A DNA stretch of 64,000 nt from Sphingomonas folli (GCF_019429525.1 NZ_JAHXZL010000003.1:248001-312000), one strand, 5' to 3'. Shown: positions 34,664 to 43,290, counted from the stretch's first letter. Program-made: numbers and translations. Notes: a model not told the origin generated them from the sequence alone.

Positions 34664-35606
34664 AAATTGCTGCGGGGCTGGGCTCGACCTCGGTCTCCGG
34701 ATCGGCCGCGTCGGGCTCGATCGCGAGCAGCAGCGACGCGGTCAGCGCGAGCACGATCCCCAGCGTCTTGAGCGGTCCCGGCACGACGTGCAGCACCGCG
34801 AGCGAGATCAGCGCGGTGGCGAGCGGCGCGCCCGCGTTGGCGAGCGGCGCGACGATGATCGCCTTGCCGTAGCGGAAGGCGAACACCAGGGTCAGCGCGC
34901 CGATCGCGTTGAGCAGCTGGATTGCCGCGGCCAGCCCCGGTCCGTCGAGCCCCCAGTTGATCGCGCGGCCGGTATCGGTCATCGCCCAGGCCACGGGCGC
35001 GAGCGCGAGGCCGGACAGCGTCATATAGACGAAGATGCTCTCCGCCGAGGTCACGTGGTTGGCCGCCTTCATGAAATAGGCCTGGACGCCCCAGCACAGC
35101 ATCACCGCCACCGCGGGCAGCAGCCACGCCGCCGACGCCCCTGCTCCGCCCGCGCCGGGCGCGAAGTCGAAGGTGGGAAGCGCCAGCAACGCGAGCAGGA
35201 TACCGATCGCGCCGAGCCGGCCGGTGCGCTCGCCCATCAGCAGGAAGGACATCGCGATCGTCACCACCGGCGACAGCGAGATGATCGGGAAGATCAGATA
35301 GGCCGGCCCGCGCGCCACCGCGTAGAACAGCAGCATCTGCCCGCCCGCGCCGAGCAGCCCCACCGCCAGCCCGTAGCCGACCGCGCGCGGCGAGCGGTCG
35401 AGCCGCCAACCCGCCTGCCTCAGCACCACCAGCGCAGGCGGCACCATCGTCAGCGCCCAGACGACATAGACCAGCGTCTCGGGGAAGCCGCGCTGCGGCG
35501 ACAGGCCCGAGAAGGCGCCCCACACGCCCCACAGCACCACGGTGACGAGCGCGTTGACGAGCCAGCCGCGCCCCCCCGACCCCGCCCCACTCGCCCCCGC
35601 GCTCAT
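34662..35606 (-). CDS. EamA/DMT-family transporter, candidate amino-sugar permease
   Basis: A 314-residue protein with about ten membrane helices in two EamA halves (LWGVWGAFSGL, LIFPIISLSPVVTIAMSFLL, then LCWGVQAYFMKAAN, AFRYGKAIIVAPLANAGAP). The C-terminus is short and acidic. Its start overlaps the GH36 stop by ATGA, so it is translationally coupled to a glycan-degrading enzyme, and it stops 71 bp before the agaZ start. No PTS, ABC or MFS importer is present in the aga locus, so this protein is the best candidate to carry the released sugar across the inner membrane. Family members are usually exporters or of unknown function. Confidence 0.85.
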   Translation of the reverse strand: MSAGASGAGSGGRGWLVNALVTVVLWGVWGAFSGLSPQRGFPETLVYVVWALTMVPPALVVLRQAGWRLDRSPRAVGYGLAVGLLGAGGQMLLFYAVARGPAYLIFPIISLSPVVTIAMSFLLMGERTGRLGAIGILLALLALPTFDFAPGAGGAGASAAWLLPAVAVMLCWGVQAYFMKAANHVTSAESIFVYMTLSGLALAPVAWAMTDTGRAINWGLDGPGLAAAIQLLNAIGALTLVFAFRYGKAIIVAPLANAGAPLATALISLAVLHVVPGPLKTLGIVLALTASLLLAIEPDAADPETEVEPSPAAI

Positions 35607-37696
35607 GCCGCGCCCCGTGCGATCGGGGTGGCGCGCACCAGCAGCGCGCGCTCGAACGTCGCCGCCAGCGTCGGCCTCGCACGCGAGGCGGTGCCCAGCG
35701 AGCGGCCGGTGAAGCTGTCCACCAGCGCGTAGCTCCCCTCGCCCAGCCCGCGCAGCGCGATCAGGCCGGACCAGCTGTCCGCGTAGAAGGCGTAATGGAG
35801 CACGCCCTGCTTCTCGATCGCGTGCGCCTCGGGCTTGTCGAAGCCGATGTCGTACAGCCCGCCGAGATACTGGCCCTTGGGCAGCATGTGCTCGCGGTAC
35901 AGCGCGACCCACTTGCCCCAGAGCGCCTCCTTGGCGGGGGTGAGGACGAAGCCGCCCGGCGGCAGCTTCTCCATCGGCCTGGGCGTGTCGCGCGGCCAGG
36001 TGAACTTGGTCGACGGGATCGCGCCGATGCCATAGGCCGAGGCGAAGTCGTCGCCGCCGTCGCTCAGCTCGACATGGTCGCCCGAGTAAGGCGCGGACGG
36101 GCCCATCAGCGCCTTGAAGGTCTTGCCCTTCAGCCGGATCTGCCAGGACGACAGCGGGTCCGAGGCGGGCGTGTTGTTGGTGGCGGGCAGGTTGTGGAAG
36201 GCGAAGCTGTCGCCGCACGGGCACAGCTCGAGCACGGCTTCCGAGTTGGCAGCGACCGCCTCGTCGTGGATCGCCTTCCAGAAATCCTGGAGCTTCTCGC
36301 TCGATTCCTCGGGACGCGCGTGCCGATGTGCGGGATTGTAGCAGGGCGCGACGCCGTTGAGATGCTGGCCGTCGAGCTTGAGCCCGTCATAGCCCCAGTC
36401 GGTGACGATCCGGCGGACCAGCGCGCGGAAATAGTCGACCGTCGGCTGATACGCGGGGCAGAGCGTGAAAGCGTTCCAGAAGCTGACGTTCTGCGCCGAG
36501 CCGTCGCGGTCGAGCAGCAGCATGTCGGGATGGTCGCGCAGCAGGTCGGTGCCGGGATCGACCGCGAGCGGCGCCAGCCATAGCCGCGGGCGCATCCCGT
36601 CCGCCTTGATGCGATCGGTGAAGGCGCGCATGTCGGCGTCGCCGCGCGGGAATTTGGCGGGGTTGAGCTTCCAGTCGCCCTCCGCGGTCTGCCAGCCGTC
36701 GTCGAGCACCGCCCATTCGAAGCCGAGCGCCTTGGCCTTGGGCAGCGTGCCGTAGACCTGGTCGAGCGTGAAGTCGCGCTCATAGCCCCAGGCGCACCAG
36801 ATCGGCCCGTAGCTCGACTCGGGGATCGCGGGCGCCGCGACCCCGCGCTCCGCCATCAGCCGGCGATAGGCGTCGAGCGGGCGGAAATGGTCGCCGGTAT
36901 GCGCCATCAGGAAGGCGGTCGGCAGCGTCAGCGTCGCGCCCGGCGCGAGCAGCGCGGGCTGGTCGCCGCTCAGCCCGATCCGGGTGGCCCCGGGCTGCGC
37001 CGCCACCGGCAGCGCGACTTGGCGCGGGCTGGTCTCGAGAAGGCCGACGGCGAGCCCGACGTCGCGCCGCCACACCACCGCCACGGGCGTGCCGCCGCCA
37101 TAGTCGGAGGCGTTCATCCCCATGAAGTTGCGCTGCTCGAACCCGGGCGCGACCTTCTGCACCCAGTCGCGCCGGTCGGGGTAGGAGGCCCCCGCGAAGG
37201 TCCAGGCACCGTCGGCGTGTGCGCTCAGGTCGTGCGTCGCGACGCGCCAGCCGGCGACCGCGAGCGGCGCCGCGCCGGTGTTGCGATAGCTCACCTCGTA
37301 GAGCGCGAGGCCGGGGTAGGCGTCGAGGAAGGTCACCGCGAGCGTCTGCTCGACCTGACCTCCGGCGGTGGCGCGCAGCAGGTGGCGGCGCCCGTTGCCA
37401 TGTGCGCCGGCGGCGGCCTCCTCGCGGTGGTCGAGCAGCAGGAAGCTGCCGAGCGGCGCGCCGCCCGCGAGGAACAGCGCCTCGGGCCGCGCGCGCGGCG
37501 TGATCGCCAGGCCGCGATACGAGACCGTGGCGCGCATCGCGCGGTCATAGTCGATCGTCAGCGTGCCGTCGCCCAGCCGCACGCCCGCGGGGGCCGCCGC
37601 CCACACCGCGCCGCCGAGATCGGGCAGCGACACCGCCGCGCCGCCGACGAGCAGGCGAGCGAGCAACGATCGGCGCGTGACAGGGGTGAACGGCAT
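35603..37696 (-). CDS. Secreted GH36-like alpha-galactosidase / alpha-N-acetylgalactosaminidase
   Basis: A 697-residue enzyme with a twin-arginine signal (TRRSLLARLLVGGAAVSLPD). Catalytic barrel motifs are WAVLDDGWQTAEGDW, LWLAPLAVDPGTDLL, the nucleophile Asp442 in YDGLKLDGQH, and Asp513 in ASDPLSSWQIR as the likely acid/base. The beta-sandwich N-terminal domain and a C-terminal sheet are as in GH36. It differs clearly from the GH36 enzyme at 12018 (KLDGQ instead of KWDYN, no SCSGGGGR), so it belongs to another subgroup and may prefer alpha-GalNAc. It is divergent from the amidohydrolase, with AgaR-like elements between. The downstream transporter is coupled by ATGA. Confidence 0.85.
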   Translation of the reverse strand: MPFTPVTRRSLLARLLVGGAAVSLPDLGGAVWAAAPAGVRLGDGTLTIDYDRAMRATVSYRGLAITPRARPEALFLAGGAPLGSFLLLDHREEAAAGAHGNGRRHLLRATAGGQVEQTLAVTFLDAYPGLALYEVSYRNTGAAPLAVAGWRVATHDLSAHADGAWTFAGASYPDRRDWVQKVAPGFEQRNFMGMNASDYGGGTPVAVVWRRDVGLAVGLLETSPRQVALPVAAQPGATRIGLSGDQPALLAPGATLTLPTAFLMAHTGDHFRPLDAYRRLMAERGVAAPAIPESSYGPIWCAWGYERDFTLDQVYGTLPKAKALGFEWAVLDDGWQTAEGDWKLNPAKFPRGDADMRAFTDRIKADGMRPRLWLAPLAVDPGTDLLRDHPDMLLLDRDGSAQNVSFWNAFTLCPAYQPTVDYFRALVRRIVTDWGYDGLKLDGQHLNGVAPCYNPAHRHARPEESSEKLQDFWKAIHDEAVAANSEAVLELCPCGDSFAFHNLPATNNTPASDPLSSWQIRLKGKTFKALMGPSAPYSGDHVELSDGGDDFASAYGIGAIPSTKFTWPRDTPRPMEKLPPGGFVLTPAKEALWGKWVALYREHMLPKGQYLGGLYDIGFDKPEAHAIEKQGVLHYAFYADSWSGLIALRGLGEGSYALVDSFTGRSLGTASRARPTLAATFERALLVRATPIARGAA

Positions 37697-37763
37697 CGCT
37701 GACTCTCTCCCGTGCGGCTCGACGGCCGATGAGAAAGAGCTTGCACCAACGCGGACGCGCGCG

Positions 37764-37806
37764 CAAACGAAAACCGCAACATCAACGCGCGTTTTCTTTC
37801 GTTACG
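37764..37806. promoter_or_regulatory. agaR: Candidate paired AgaR operators in a divergent promoter
   Basis: CAAACGAAAACC (37764-37775) and CGTTTTCTTTCGTTACG (37790-37806) lie head to head between the GH36 gene and the amidohydrolase. The second carries the CTTTC core and TTTTCTTTCGTT. The 133-bp gap should hold promoters for both genes, with the second element about 25 bp before the amidohydrolase start. Confidence 0.5.
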
Positions 37807-37829
37807 TGCGAGTGTGGGAGAGAGAGACG

Positions 37830-38915
37830 ATGAGCCTGATCGCGGCCCTGCTGATGGCGAGCGCGGCGACGCCCGCGGCGCATTATACCGAGGCCGACTT
37901 CGCGCGCGTCGCCAAATTCGACTCGCACTTCCACGCCAACGTCGAGGACCCGCGCTTCCTCGCCTTGGCCCGGCGCGACCGTTTCGAGGTGCTGTCGATC
38001 AACGTGGACTATCCGGATTTCCCCGCGCTCGCCGATCAGGCGCGGATCGCGCGCGCGATGCGCGCCGCCGACCCCGCGGATTTCCGCTACGCCACCACCT
38101 TCTCGATGGCGGGCTTCGGCACCCCGGGTTGGACCGAGCGCACGATCGCGCAGCTCGACCAGGCCTTCGCGCGCGGCGCGATCGCGGTGAAGGTGTGGAA
38201 GAACATCGGGATGGTCGCCAAGGATCCGAGCGGCAAACGCGTGTTCCTCGACGATCCGCGCTTCGACGGCGTGATGGCACACCTGGAGCAGCGCCATATC
38301 CCGCTGATCGCGCACCAGGCCGAGCCCAAGAACTGCTGGCTGCCGCTCGACCAGATGACCACGGACAACGACCGCGACTATTTCAAGGCGCACCCGGAAT
38401 ATTACATGTACCTCCACCCGGAGGAGCCGAGCTACGAGGCGCTGATGGCGGCGCGCGACCGCTTCGTCGCGCGCCACCCCAAGTTGGCGTTCGACGGCGC
38501 GCACATGGCCAGCCTGGAGTGGAGCGTCGACGAGCTGGCGCGCTTCCTCGACCGCTATCCCAACGCCGTGGTCGACCTCGCCGCGCGGCTCTCCAACCTC
38601 CAGGTCCAGTCGAACGCGGACCTCGCCAAGGTACGCGCCTTCTTCATCAGATATCAGGACCGTATCCTCTACGGCACCGACCTCACCGACAGCCCGCCCG
38701 ACCCCGCCGCGCGCGCGCAGAACCCGCCCGCGACCAGCGACTTCCCCAGGGAGGCCGACCGCGTCTGGCGCGCCGACTGGCGCTATCTCGCGACGCCGCT
38801 GCCGCAGCGGGTCGAGGCGATCGGCGCCGATGCCCGGGGGCTCAACCTGCCGCGCGCGGTGATCGACAAGATCTACTGGGGCAACGCGCGGCGGTTCTTC
38901 CATCTGGCGGGGTGA
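37830..38915 (+). CDS. Exported amidohydrolase (amidohydrolase_2/PF04909 type)
   Basis: A 361-residue TIM-barrel hydrolase with a short signal peptide (MSLIAALLMASAATPAAH). Metal-site landmarks are DSHFHAN (HxH), PLIAHQAE, AFDGAHMAS and the aspartate in LYGTDLTDSP. GGGAGAGAGAGA precedes the ATG. This family includes decarboxylases and lactonases, and it is not the NagA/AgaA deacetylase type, so it should not be taken as the missing GalNAc-6-phosphate deacetylase. Its promoter is shared with the GH36 gene and carries AgaR-like elements. A role on a sugar lactone or aromatic released outside the cytoplasm is possible; the substrate is unknown. Confidence 0.8.
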   Translation: MSLIAALLMASAATPAAHYTEADFARVAKFDSHFHANVEDPRFLALARRDRFEVLSINVDYPDFPALADQARIARAMRAADPADFRYATTFSMAGFGTPGWTERTIAQLDQAFARGAIAVKVWKNIGMVAKDPSGKRVFLDDPRFDGVMAHLEQRHIPLIAHQAEPKNCWLPLDQMTTDNDRDYFKAHPEYYMYLHPEEPSYEALMAARDRFVARHPKLAFDGAHMASLEWSVDELARFLDRYPNAVVDLAARLSNLQVQSNADLAKVRAFFIRYQDRILYGTDLTDSPPDPAARAQNPPATSDFPREADRVWRADWRYLATPLPQRVEAIGADARGLNLPRAVIDKIYWGNARRFFHLAG

Positions 38916-38953
38916 GGCGGCGGGGCGGGATGACGGGCGTTCCTACCAGCCCG

Positions 38954-38977
38954 CCACCCCGGCGTCCGCCGGGGTGG
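38954..38977. repeat. Perfect palindrome between convergent genes, REP-like
   Basis: Eleven-base arms starting CCACCCCGGCG flank a TC loop. It lies between the convergent amidohydrolase and agaR genes, so it may act as a two-way transcription stop, though no T-run follows. The core CCCCGGCG-NN-CGCCGGGG is a form often seen in sphingomonad intergenic DNA. Confidence 0.65.
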
Positions 38978-39006
38978 TCAGCGTTGGGGAACGGCGGCCG
39001 CGCCGC

Positions 39007-39786
39007 TCAGGCCACGTGCAGGCGGAACCCCAGCCGCTCGGCCGCGGCCTGCAGCCCCTCGGGCGCGCTGGCGTCGGTGACGAGGTCGTCGATCTCGGCG
39101 ACGTTGAGGATGCGGTGGAGGCAGACGCGACCGAATTTCGACTGGTCGGTCACCGCGATCACCTGGCGCGCCGCGCGCACCATCTTGCGGTTGAGCATCG
39201 CCTCGGGCTCGTAGTGGGTGGTGATGCCGCGCTCGAGATCGAAGCCGTCGACGCCCAGGAAGAGCTTGTCGACGTGCAGGTCGTCGAGCGCGGCCTCGGT
39301 CTGTGCGCCGTAGAAAGCGCGGTTGCGCCGGCGCAGCGCGCCGCCCAGCATCACCACGCGGATCCGCTCCTTGCGCGCGAGCGCGCACAGGATGTCGAGG
39401 TCGTTGGTGAGGACGGTGATCTCCTCGTCGTCGGGGAGATGGTGCGCGATCTGCAGCGTGGTGGTGCCCGAATCGAGCACCACCGACTCGCCCGGCCGCA
39501 CCATCGCCGCCGCCAACGCGCCGATCCGCGCCTTCTCGTCGACATGCGCCGCGCGCTTCGCTTCCACCGCCGGTTCGGCGATCACGTTGACCGCGTCGGC
39601 CACGATCGCACCGCCGTAGGATCGCTCGGCGACGCCGCGTTTCGCAAGGAAATGCAGGTCCTTGCGGATCGTCTGCATCGACACGCCGAAGCGCTCGGCG
39701 AGCGGCGCGACCTGCACGCTGCCGCGCTCGCGCACCATCGCGCTGATCTGCTGCCGCCTGCCGCTGGTGTCCCGTGCCGTCGACAT
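39007..39786 (-). CDS. agaR: DeoR-family repressor, AgaR-like
   Basis: A 259-residue regulator. The N-terminal winged helix (VAPLAERFGVSMQTIRKDL, residues ~26-44; then YGGAI) is followed by the DeoR sensor domain (VLDSGTTTLQIAHHL, VLTNDLDIL, GGALRRRNRAFYG, LGVDGFDLERGITTHYEPEA, DQSKFGR). The sensor motifs fit phosphorylated-sugar recognition as in AgaR and GlcR. It sits at the end of the aga locus, next to a receptor gene and facing it across 155 bp that contain the best AgaR-like operator in the window. Likely repressor of the whole 31-43 kb locus, relieved by an amino-sugar phosphate. Confidence 0.87.
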   Translation of the reverse strand: MSTARDTSGRRQQISAMVRERGSVQVAPLAERFGVSMQTIRKDLHFLAKRGVAERSYGGAIVADAVNVIAEPAVEAKRAAHVDEKARIGALAAAMVRPGESVVLDSGTTTLQIAHHLPDDEEITVLTNDLDILCALARKERIRVVMLGGALRRRNRAFYGAQTEAALDDLHVDKLFLGVDGFDLERGITTHYEPEAMLNRKMVRAARQVIAVTDQSKFGRVCLHRILNVAEIDDLVTDASAPEGLQAAAERLGFRLHVA

Positions 39787-39850
39787 CGCATCCTCCCGCT
39801 CACGCGCCGGCTTACCAGCCGCGACCGATGGCTACAATGCTCCGTCCAGG

Positions 39851-39872
39851 TTTCGTTTCTTTTCTATTTGAC
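39851..39872 (+). promoter_or_regulatory. agaR: AgaR-like operator overlapping the -35 of the receptor promoter
   Basis: TTTCGTTTCTTTTC runs into TATTTGAC, placing a TTGACA -35 hexamer at 39868-39873. The T-rich part fits the E. coli AgaR consensus (TTTCRTTTYRTTTNYTTT) with one or two mismatches. Binding here would block RNA polymerase. The last 17 bases recur with one change at 246-262. Confidence 0.6.
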
Positions 39873-39941
39873 AGTATTGCTACGCTCACGATAGCAAGTC
39901 GCAACGTATCGCACTGGGTGCGGGGAAGAGGGAGAGTGGCG

Positions 39942-42860
39942 ATGACGCAGCTGCAGCACGGGCGCGGCAAGATCCTGGCCGGCGCGAGCCTGGTCGCGCT
40001 GCTCGTCGCCGGTCAGGCCGCGGCGCAGGACGCCACCGCCCCGGTCGACGGCACGCAGCGATCCTCCACCGCCTCGCCCGACCCGCAGGCGGTGCTGTCC
40101 GACCCGTCGCAGCAGCCCGGCGAGACCGGCCAGCCCGACGGACCCGTGACGACCGGGGGCGATATCGTCGTTCGCGGCGTCCGCGGCAGCCTGCTCCGCT
40201 CGATCCAGGCCAAGCGCGACGCCGACACGATCGTCGACGCGATCTCCGCCGAGGAGCTCGGCAAGTTCCCCAATCGCAACGTCGCCGAGGCGCTCGCCAA
40301 CATCCCGGGCGTGACGGTCGGGCGCGACGGCCGCGGCGAGGGGCGCGACATCACCGTACGCGGGCTCGGCTCCAATTTCGCGATCACCACGCTCAACGGC
40401 CGTATCCTGCCGACCGACGGCACCGATCGCTCGTTCCAGTTCGACGTGCTGCCGTCGGAGATCATCTCGGGCGCCGAGGTGAAGAAGGCGGTGCGCGCCT
40501 CCGAGCTGGAGGGCAGCATCGGCGGCAACGTCGACCTGCGCACCGCGCGCCCGCTCGACCGCCCCGGCTTCCACGCCTCCGCGGCGCTCGAGGGGCAGTA
40601 CAACGATCTGGTCGACAAGGGCGGCTATAAGGCGAGCGGGGTCGTCAGCACCACCTTCGCCGACGACACGATGGGCGTGCTGGTCGGCGCCAGCTACAAC
40701 AAGTACAAGTTCCGCACCGACAATTTGGGCGAGTACTCGATCACCGACGGCACCGAGGCGGGCTATGGCCTCGACTTCAACCGCGACGGCAAGGTCGACC
40801 CGAACGCCGCCGGCCCGGCCTATATCTGGCCCGATTACTACAGCGTCGGCTATGTCACCGGCGAGCGCGAGCGGATCGGCGCGGCGGGCGCCTTCCAGTG
40901 GAAGCCGTCGAGCCGCTTCGAGCTGACCATCGACGGCGTCTACAGCCATTTCAACGTCACCCAGCACAATTACCGCTCGTCCAACTACCTCAACCCGCTC
41001 GGCGACGACGGGTCGCCGCGGTGGGACCCCGCCTCGATCCAGGTCGATCGCAACAACGTGGTCACCGGCTTCGCGATCAACGACCTCGTCTCCGAGGTGC
41101 TGACCACCGACGAGCCGCGGCAGAGCCAGACCTATCAGATCGGCGCGCGGATCGACTGGCGCCCGGTCGACCAGCTCAAGCTCGCCGTCGACGGCTATTA
41201 TGGCAAGGCGACCGACACCACGGGCGGCCGCAACCGCTTCGTGGTCGCGGGCATCCCCGGCGCCTCGGCGACCTTCGCCACGCGCGACAACGGTCTACCT
41301 GACCTGGCGATCACGCTGCCGGGCGGGCGTACGATCGACCAGGCGACCAACGACGACTATCGCGCGCATTATATCGGCATCCAGGGACAGGATGTCGCGG
41401 ACGAGATCAAGAGCGCGAAGGTGGACGGCGAGTATCGAGTCGACAACGGTGCCTTCAAGGCGATCAGCTTCGGCGCCGCCTGGACCGACCGCCGCAAGAC
41501 CGTCACCACGATCGACAATCAATATACTACCTCATGCAATTATTGCGGCTATCCCTTCACCTTCGGCCAGATCGGCGCCGACGTGGTGCGACCCGGGCAG
41601 GCGAACATCCTCGACAAGCTGCCGGGCAACTTCCCGCGCAACTTCCCCTCGTTCGACATCGACACCTATCTCGCCGCGCTGCCGCGCGCGGACAACAACC
41701 CGGCGGTGCTCAACCCCAACAGCTGCCTCGACTCGAGCGGCGCGACGATCGATGGCTGCGCGCTGTCGCCCTATCCCGCCGGCTACTCGACCCAGATCAT
41801 CCAGGACGACCTGCCGGCTTCCTATCGCATCCGCGAGCGCACCTGGGCGGGCTACGTCCAGTTCAACCTCGCCGGCGAGCGCTGGCGGGCCGACATCGGC
41901 GGCCGACTGGTCGCGACCAAGGTGTCCTCGGTCGGCTACGGCGCCTCGATCGCGACGATCATCCCGCGCGCGGGCACGCAGGACAATGCGGTGGCGTTCA
42001 ACCCGGTCGAGCCGATCACGGGCGGGGGCGACTATCTGCGGCTGCTGCCCGCCGCGAACTTCGCCTATGACCTGACCGACGGGCTGCGCGTCCGGCTCGC
42101 CGCGTCGCAGGCGATCTCGCGCCCGACCTTCGCCGAACTGTCGCCGGCCAAGGACGCCACCTCGGCGCAGTCGGGCACCTATATCATCTACGACGCGGGC
42201 AACCCGAACCTGAAGCCGACCGAGGCGAACCAGCTCGACCTGTCGCTCGAATATTACCCGTCCAACCGCCTCGCCCTGACCGCGGCGGCCTTCTACAAGC
42301 ATATCACCAACTTCGTCTCGACCGTGCCGGTCGACGTGGTGGTCACGCCGACCGCGCAGCCGGCCAACCAGCAGCAGAACTTCGACTTCGTCGAGTATCA
42401 GGTGCGCAACGGCGACAGCGCCGACGTCTACGGCGTCGAGGTCGGCGGGCAGTACTTCCTCGACAACGGCTTCGGCGTACAGGCCAACCTCACCTACAAT
42501 CGCTCGCGCGCGACCTCGGGCGACGTCACCACCGACCTGCCCGGGGCGATCCCCTTCTCGGCCAACGGCAAATTGTTCTACGAGAACCACGGGATCGGGG
42601 CGCAGGTCTCGTACAGCTTCCAGTCGCGCTTCACCTACGCCCAGTCGGGCAACCTCGCCTATCTGCCGGTCAAGGAGGATCCCTATCACGAGGTCTCGGC
42701 GACCCTGTCCTATGACCTCAACAGCCACCTCACCGTCTACGCCCAGGGCTCGAATCTGCTCGGCCAGGCCGTGAAGCGCTTCAACGACCTGCGCAACGTC
42801 CCGAACTTCTACGAATATTCGGGCCGCGCCTTCTTCTTCGGGGTGCGAGGACGGCTGTGA
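39942..42860 (+). CDS. TonB-dependent receptor, aga locus
   Basis: A 972-residue outer-membrane receptor with signal peptide (ILAGASLVALLVAGQAAAQ), a linker, TonB-box-like DIVVRGVRGSL, the plug signature SAEELGKFPNRNVAEALANI and a barrel ending FFFGVRGRL. Residues 532-537 are C-N-Y-C-G-Y, matching the C-F-Y-C-G-Y of the receptor at 14427. GAGGGAGAG lies before the ATG. The promoter overlaps an AgaR-like operator. It should import the GalNAc- or galactose-containing glycan that the GH27 and GH36 enzymes degrade. Confidence 0.93.
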   Translation: MTQLQHGRGKILAGASLVALLVAGQAAAQDATAPVDGTQRSSTASPDPQAVLSDPSQQPGETGQPDGPVTTGGDIVVRGVRGSLLRSIQAKRDADTIVDAISAEELGKFPNRNVAEALANIPGVTVGRDGRGEGRDITVRGLGSNFAITTLNGRILPTDGTDRSFQFDVLPSEIISGAEVKKAVRASELEGSIGGNVDLRTARPLDRPGFHASAALEGQYNDLVDKGGYKASGVVSTTFADDTMGVLVGASYNKYKFRTDNLGEYSITDGTEAGYGLDFNRDGKVDPNAAGPAYIWPDYYSVGYVTGERERIGAAGAFQWKPSSRFELTIDGVYSHFNVTQHNYRSSNYLNPLGDDGSPRWDPASIQVDRNNVVTGFAINDLVSEVLTTDEPRQSQTYQIGARIDWRPVDQLKLAVDGYYGKATDTTGGRNRFVVAGIPGASATFATRDNGLPDLAITLPGGRTIDQATNDDYRAHYIGIQGQDVADEIKSAKVDGEYRVDNGAFKAISFGAAWTDRRKTVTTIDNQYTTSCNYCGYPFTFGQIGADVVRPGQANILDKLPGNFPRNFPSFDIDTYLAALPRADNNPAVLNPNSCLDSSGATIDGCALSPYPAGYSTQIIQDDLPASYRIRERTWAGYVQFNLAGERWRADIGGRLVATKVSSVGYGASIATIIPRAGTQDNAVAFNPVEPITGGGDYLRLLPAANFAYDLTDGLRVRLAASQAISRPTFAELSPAKDATSAQSGTYIIYDAGNPNLKPTEANQLDLSLEYYPSNRLALTAAAFYKHITNFVSTVPVDVVVTPTAQPANQQQNFDFVEYQVRNGDSADVYGVEVGGQYFLDNGFGVQANLTYNRSRATSGDVTTDLPGAIPFSANGKLFYENHGIGAQVSYSFQSRFTYAQSGNLAYLPVKEDPYHEVSATLSYDLNSHLTVYAQGSNLLGQAVKRFNDLRNVPNFYEYSGRAFFFGVRGRL

Positions 42861-43029
42861 CCGGGATGAGCGCTAGGTCGGGCCCCGTACGGGCACGATC
42901 GTGATCGGACGAAGATCGGGGCGGAGGCACTGACCTGATCAACCCGGCGCACGTGGACGCCTCCGCGATCTCCCATGAACCACCAGAGCCGATATGGTGG
43001 GACGGAGCGGCTGTACGGTTGGGCGATCG

Positions 43030-43238
43030 CTCATGTGCTCCGCAGCGGCCGTCGCACCTCCGATGGCGTCAGCCCCGCTTACTTCCTGCGCGAGGCGTAG
43101 AACCTCGCCTCGCCGATTCCGCTCATCGGAAACACCTCGCCGACGCTCGTGCCATCCCCCGCCTGCCTCGGCACGAAGGTGATCTGCGCCTGCGAGAGAC
43201 CGCCTCGTCGCTCGCTCCGCTTCCTTGCCCTTGCTCAC
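43030..43238 (-). pseudogene. Relic of an IS3-family transposase OrfA
   Basis: One minus-strand frame reads LSQAQITFVPRQAGDGTSV then GEVFPMSGIGEARFYASRRK, a stop, and AGLTPSEVRR. This follows the N-terminal helix-turn-helix of IS3-family (IS407-like) OrfA, where relatives read EAQI.FVLRQAEEGT.V.EVCRK.GISEATFY.WRKKY.GL.PSE. The stop replaces the conserved Tyr codon, more stops follow, and the start region (GTG at 43238) is frameshifted. OrfB is absent. The rest of the 430-bp gap (42861-43290) has no supportable gene. Confidence 0.6.
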
Positions 43239-43290
43239 GGCTGGTAGTCCCCGTTCGAAGCGGTCCGGGGAACGAGCAGCAGGTCACGCG

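Noticed and set aside
37830..38915. Amidohydrolase as the missing GalNAc-6-phosphate deacetylase
   Set aside because: Its metal motifs are of the amidohydrolase_2 type and it has an export signal, whereas NagA/AgaA enzymes act in the cytoplasm and have different motifs.
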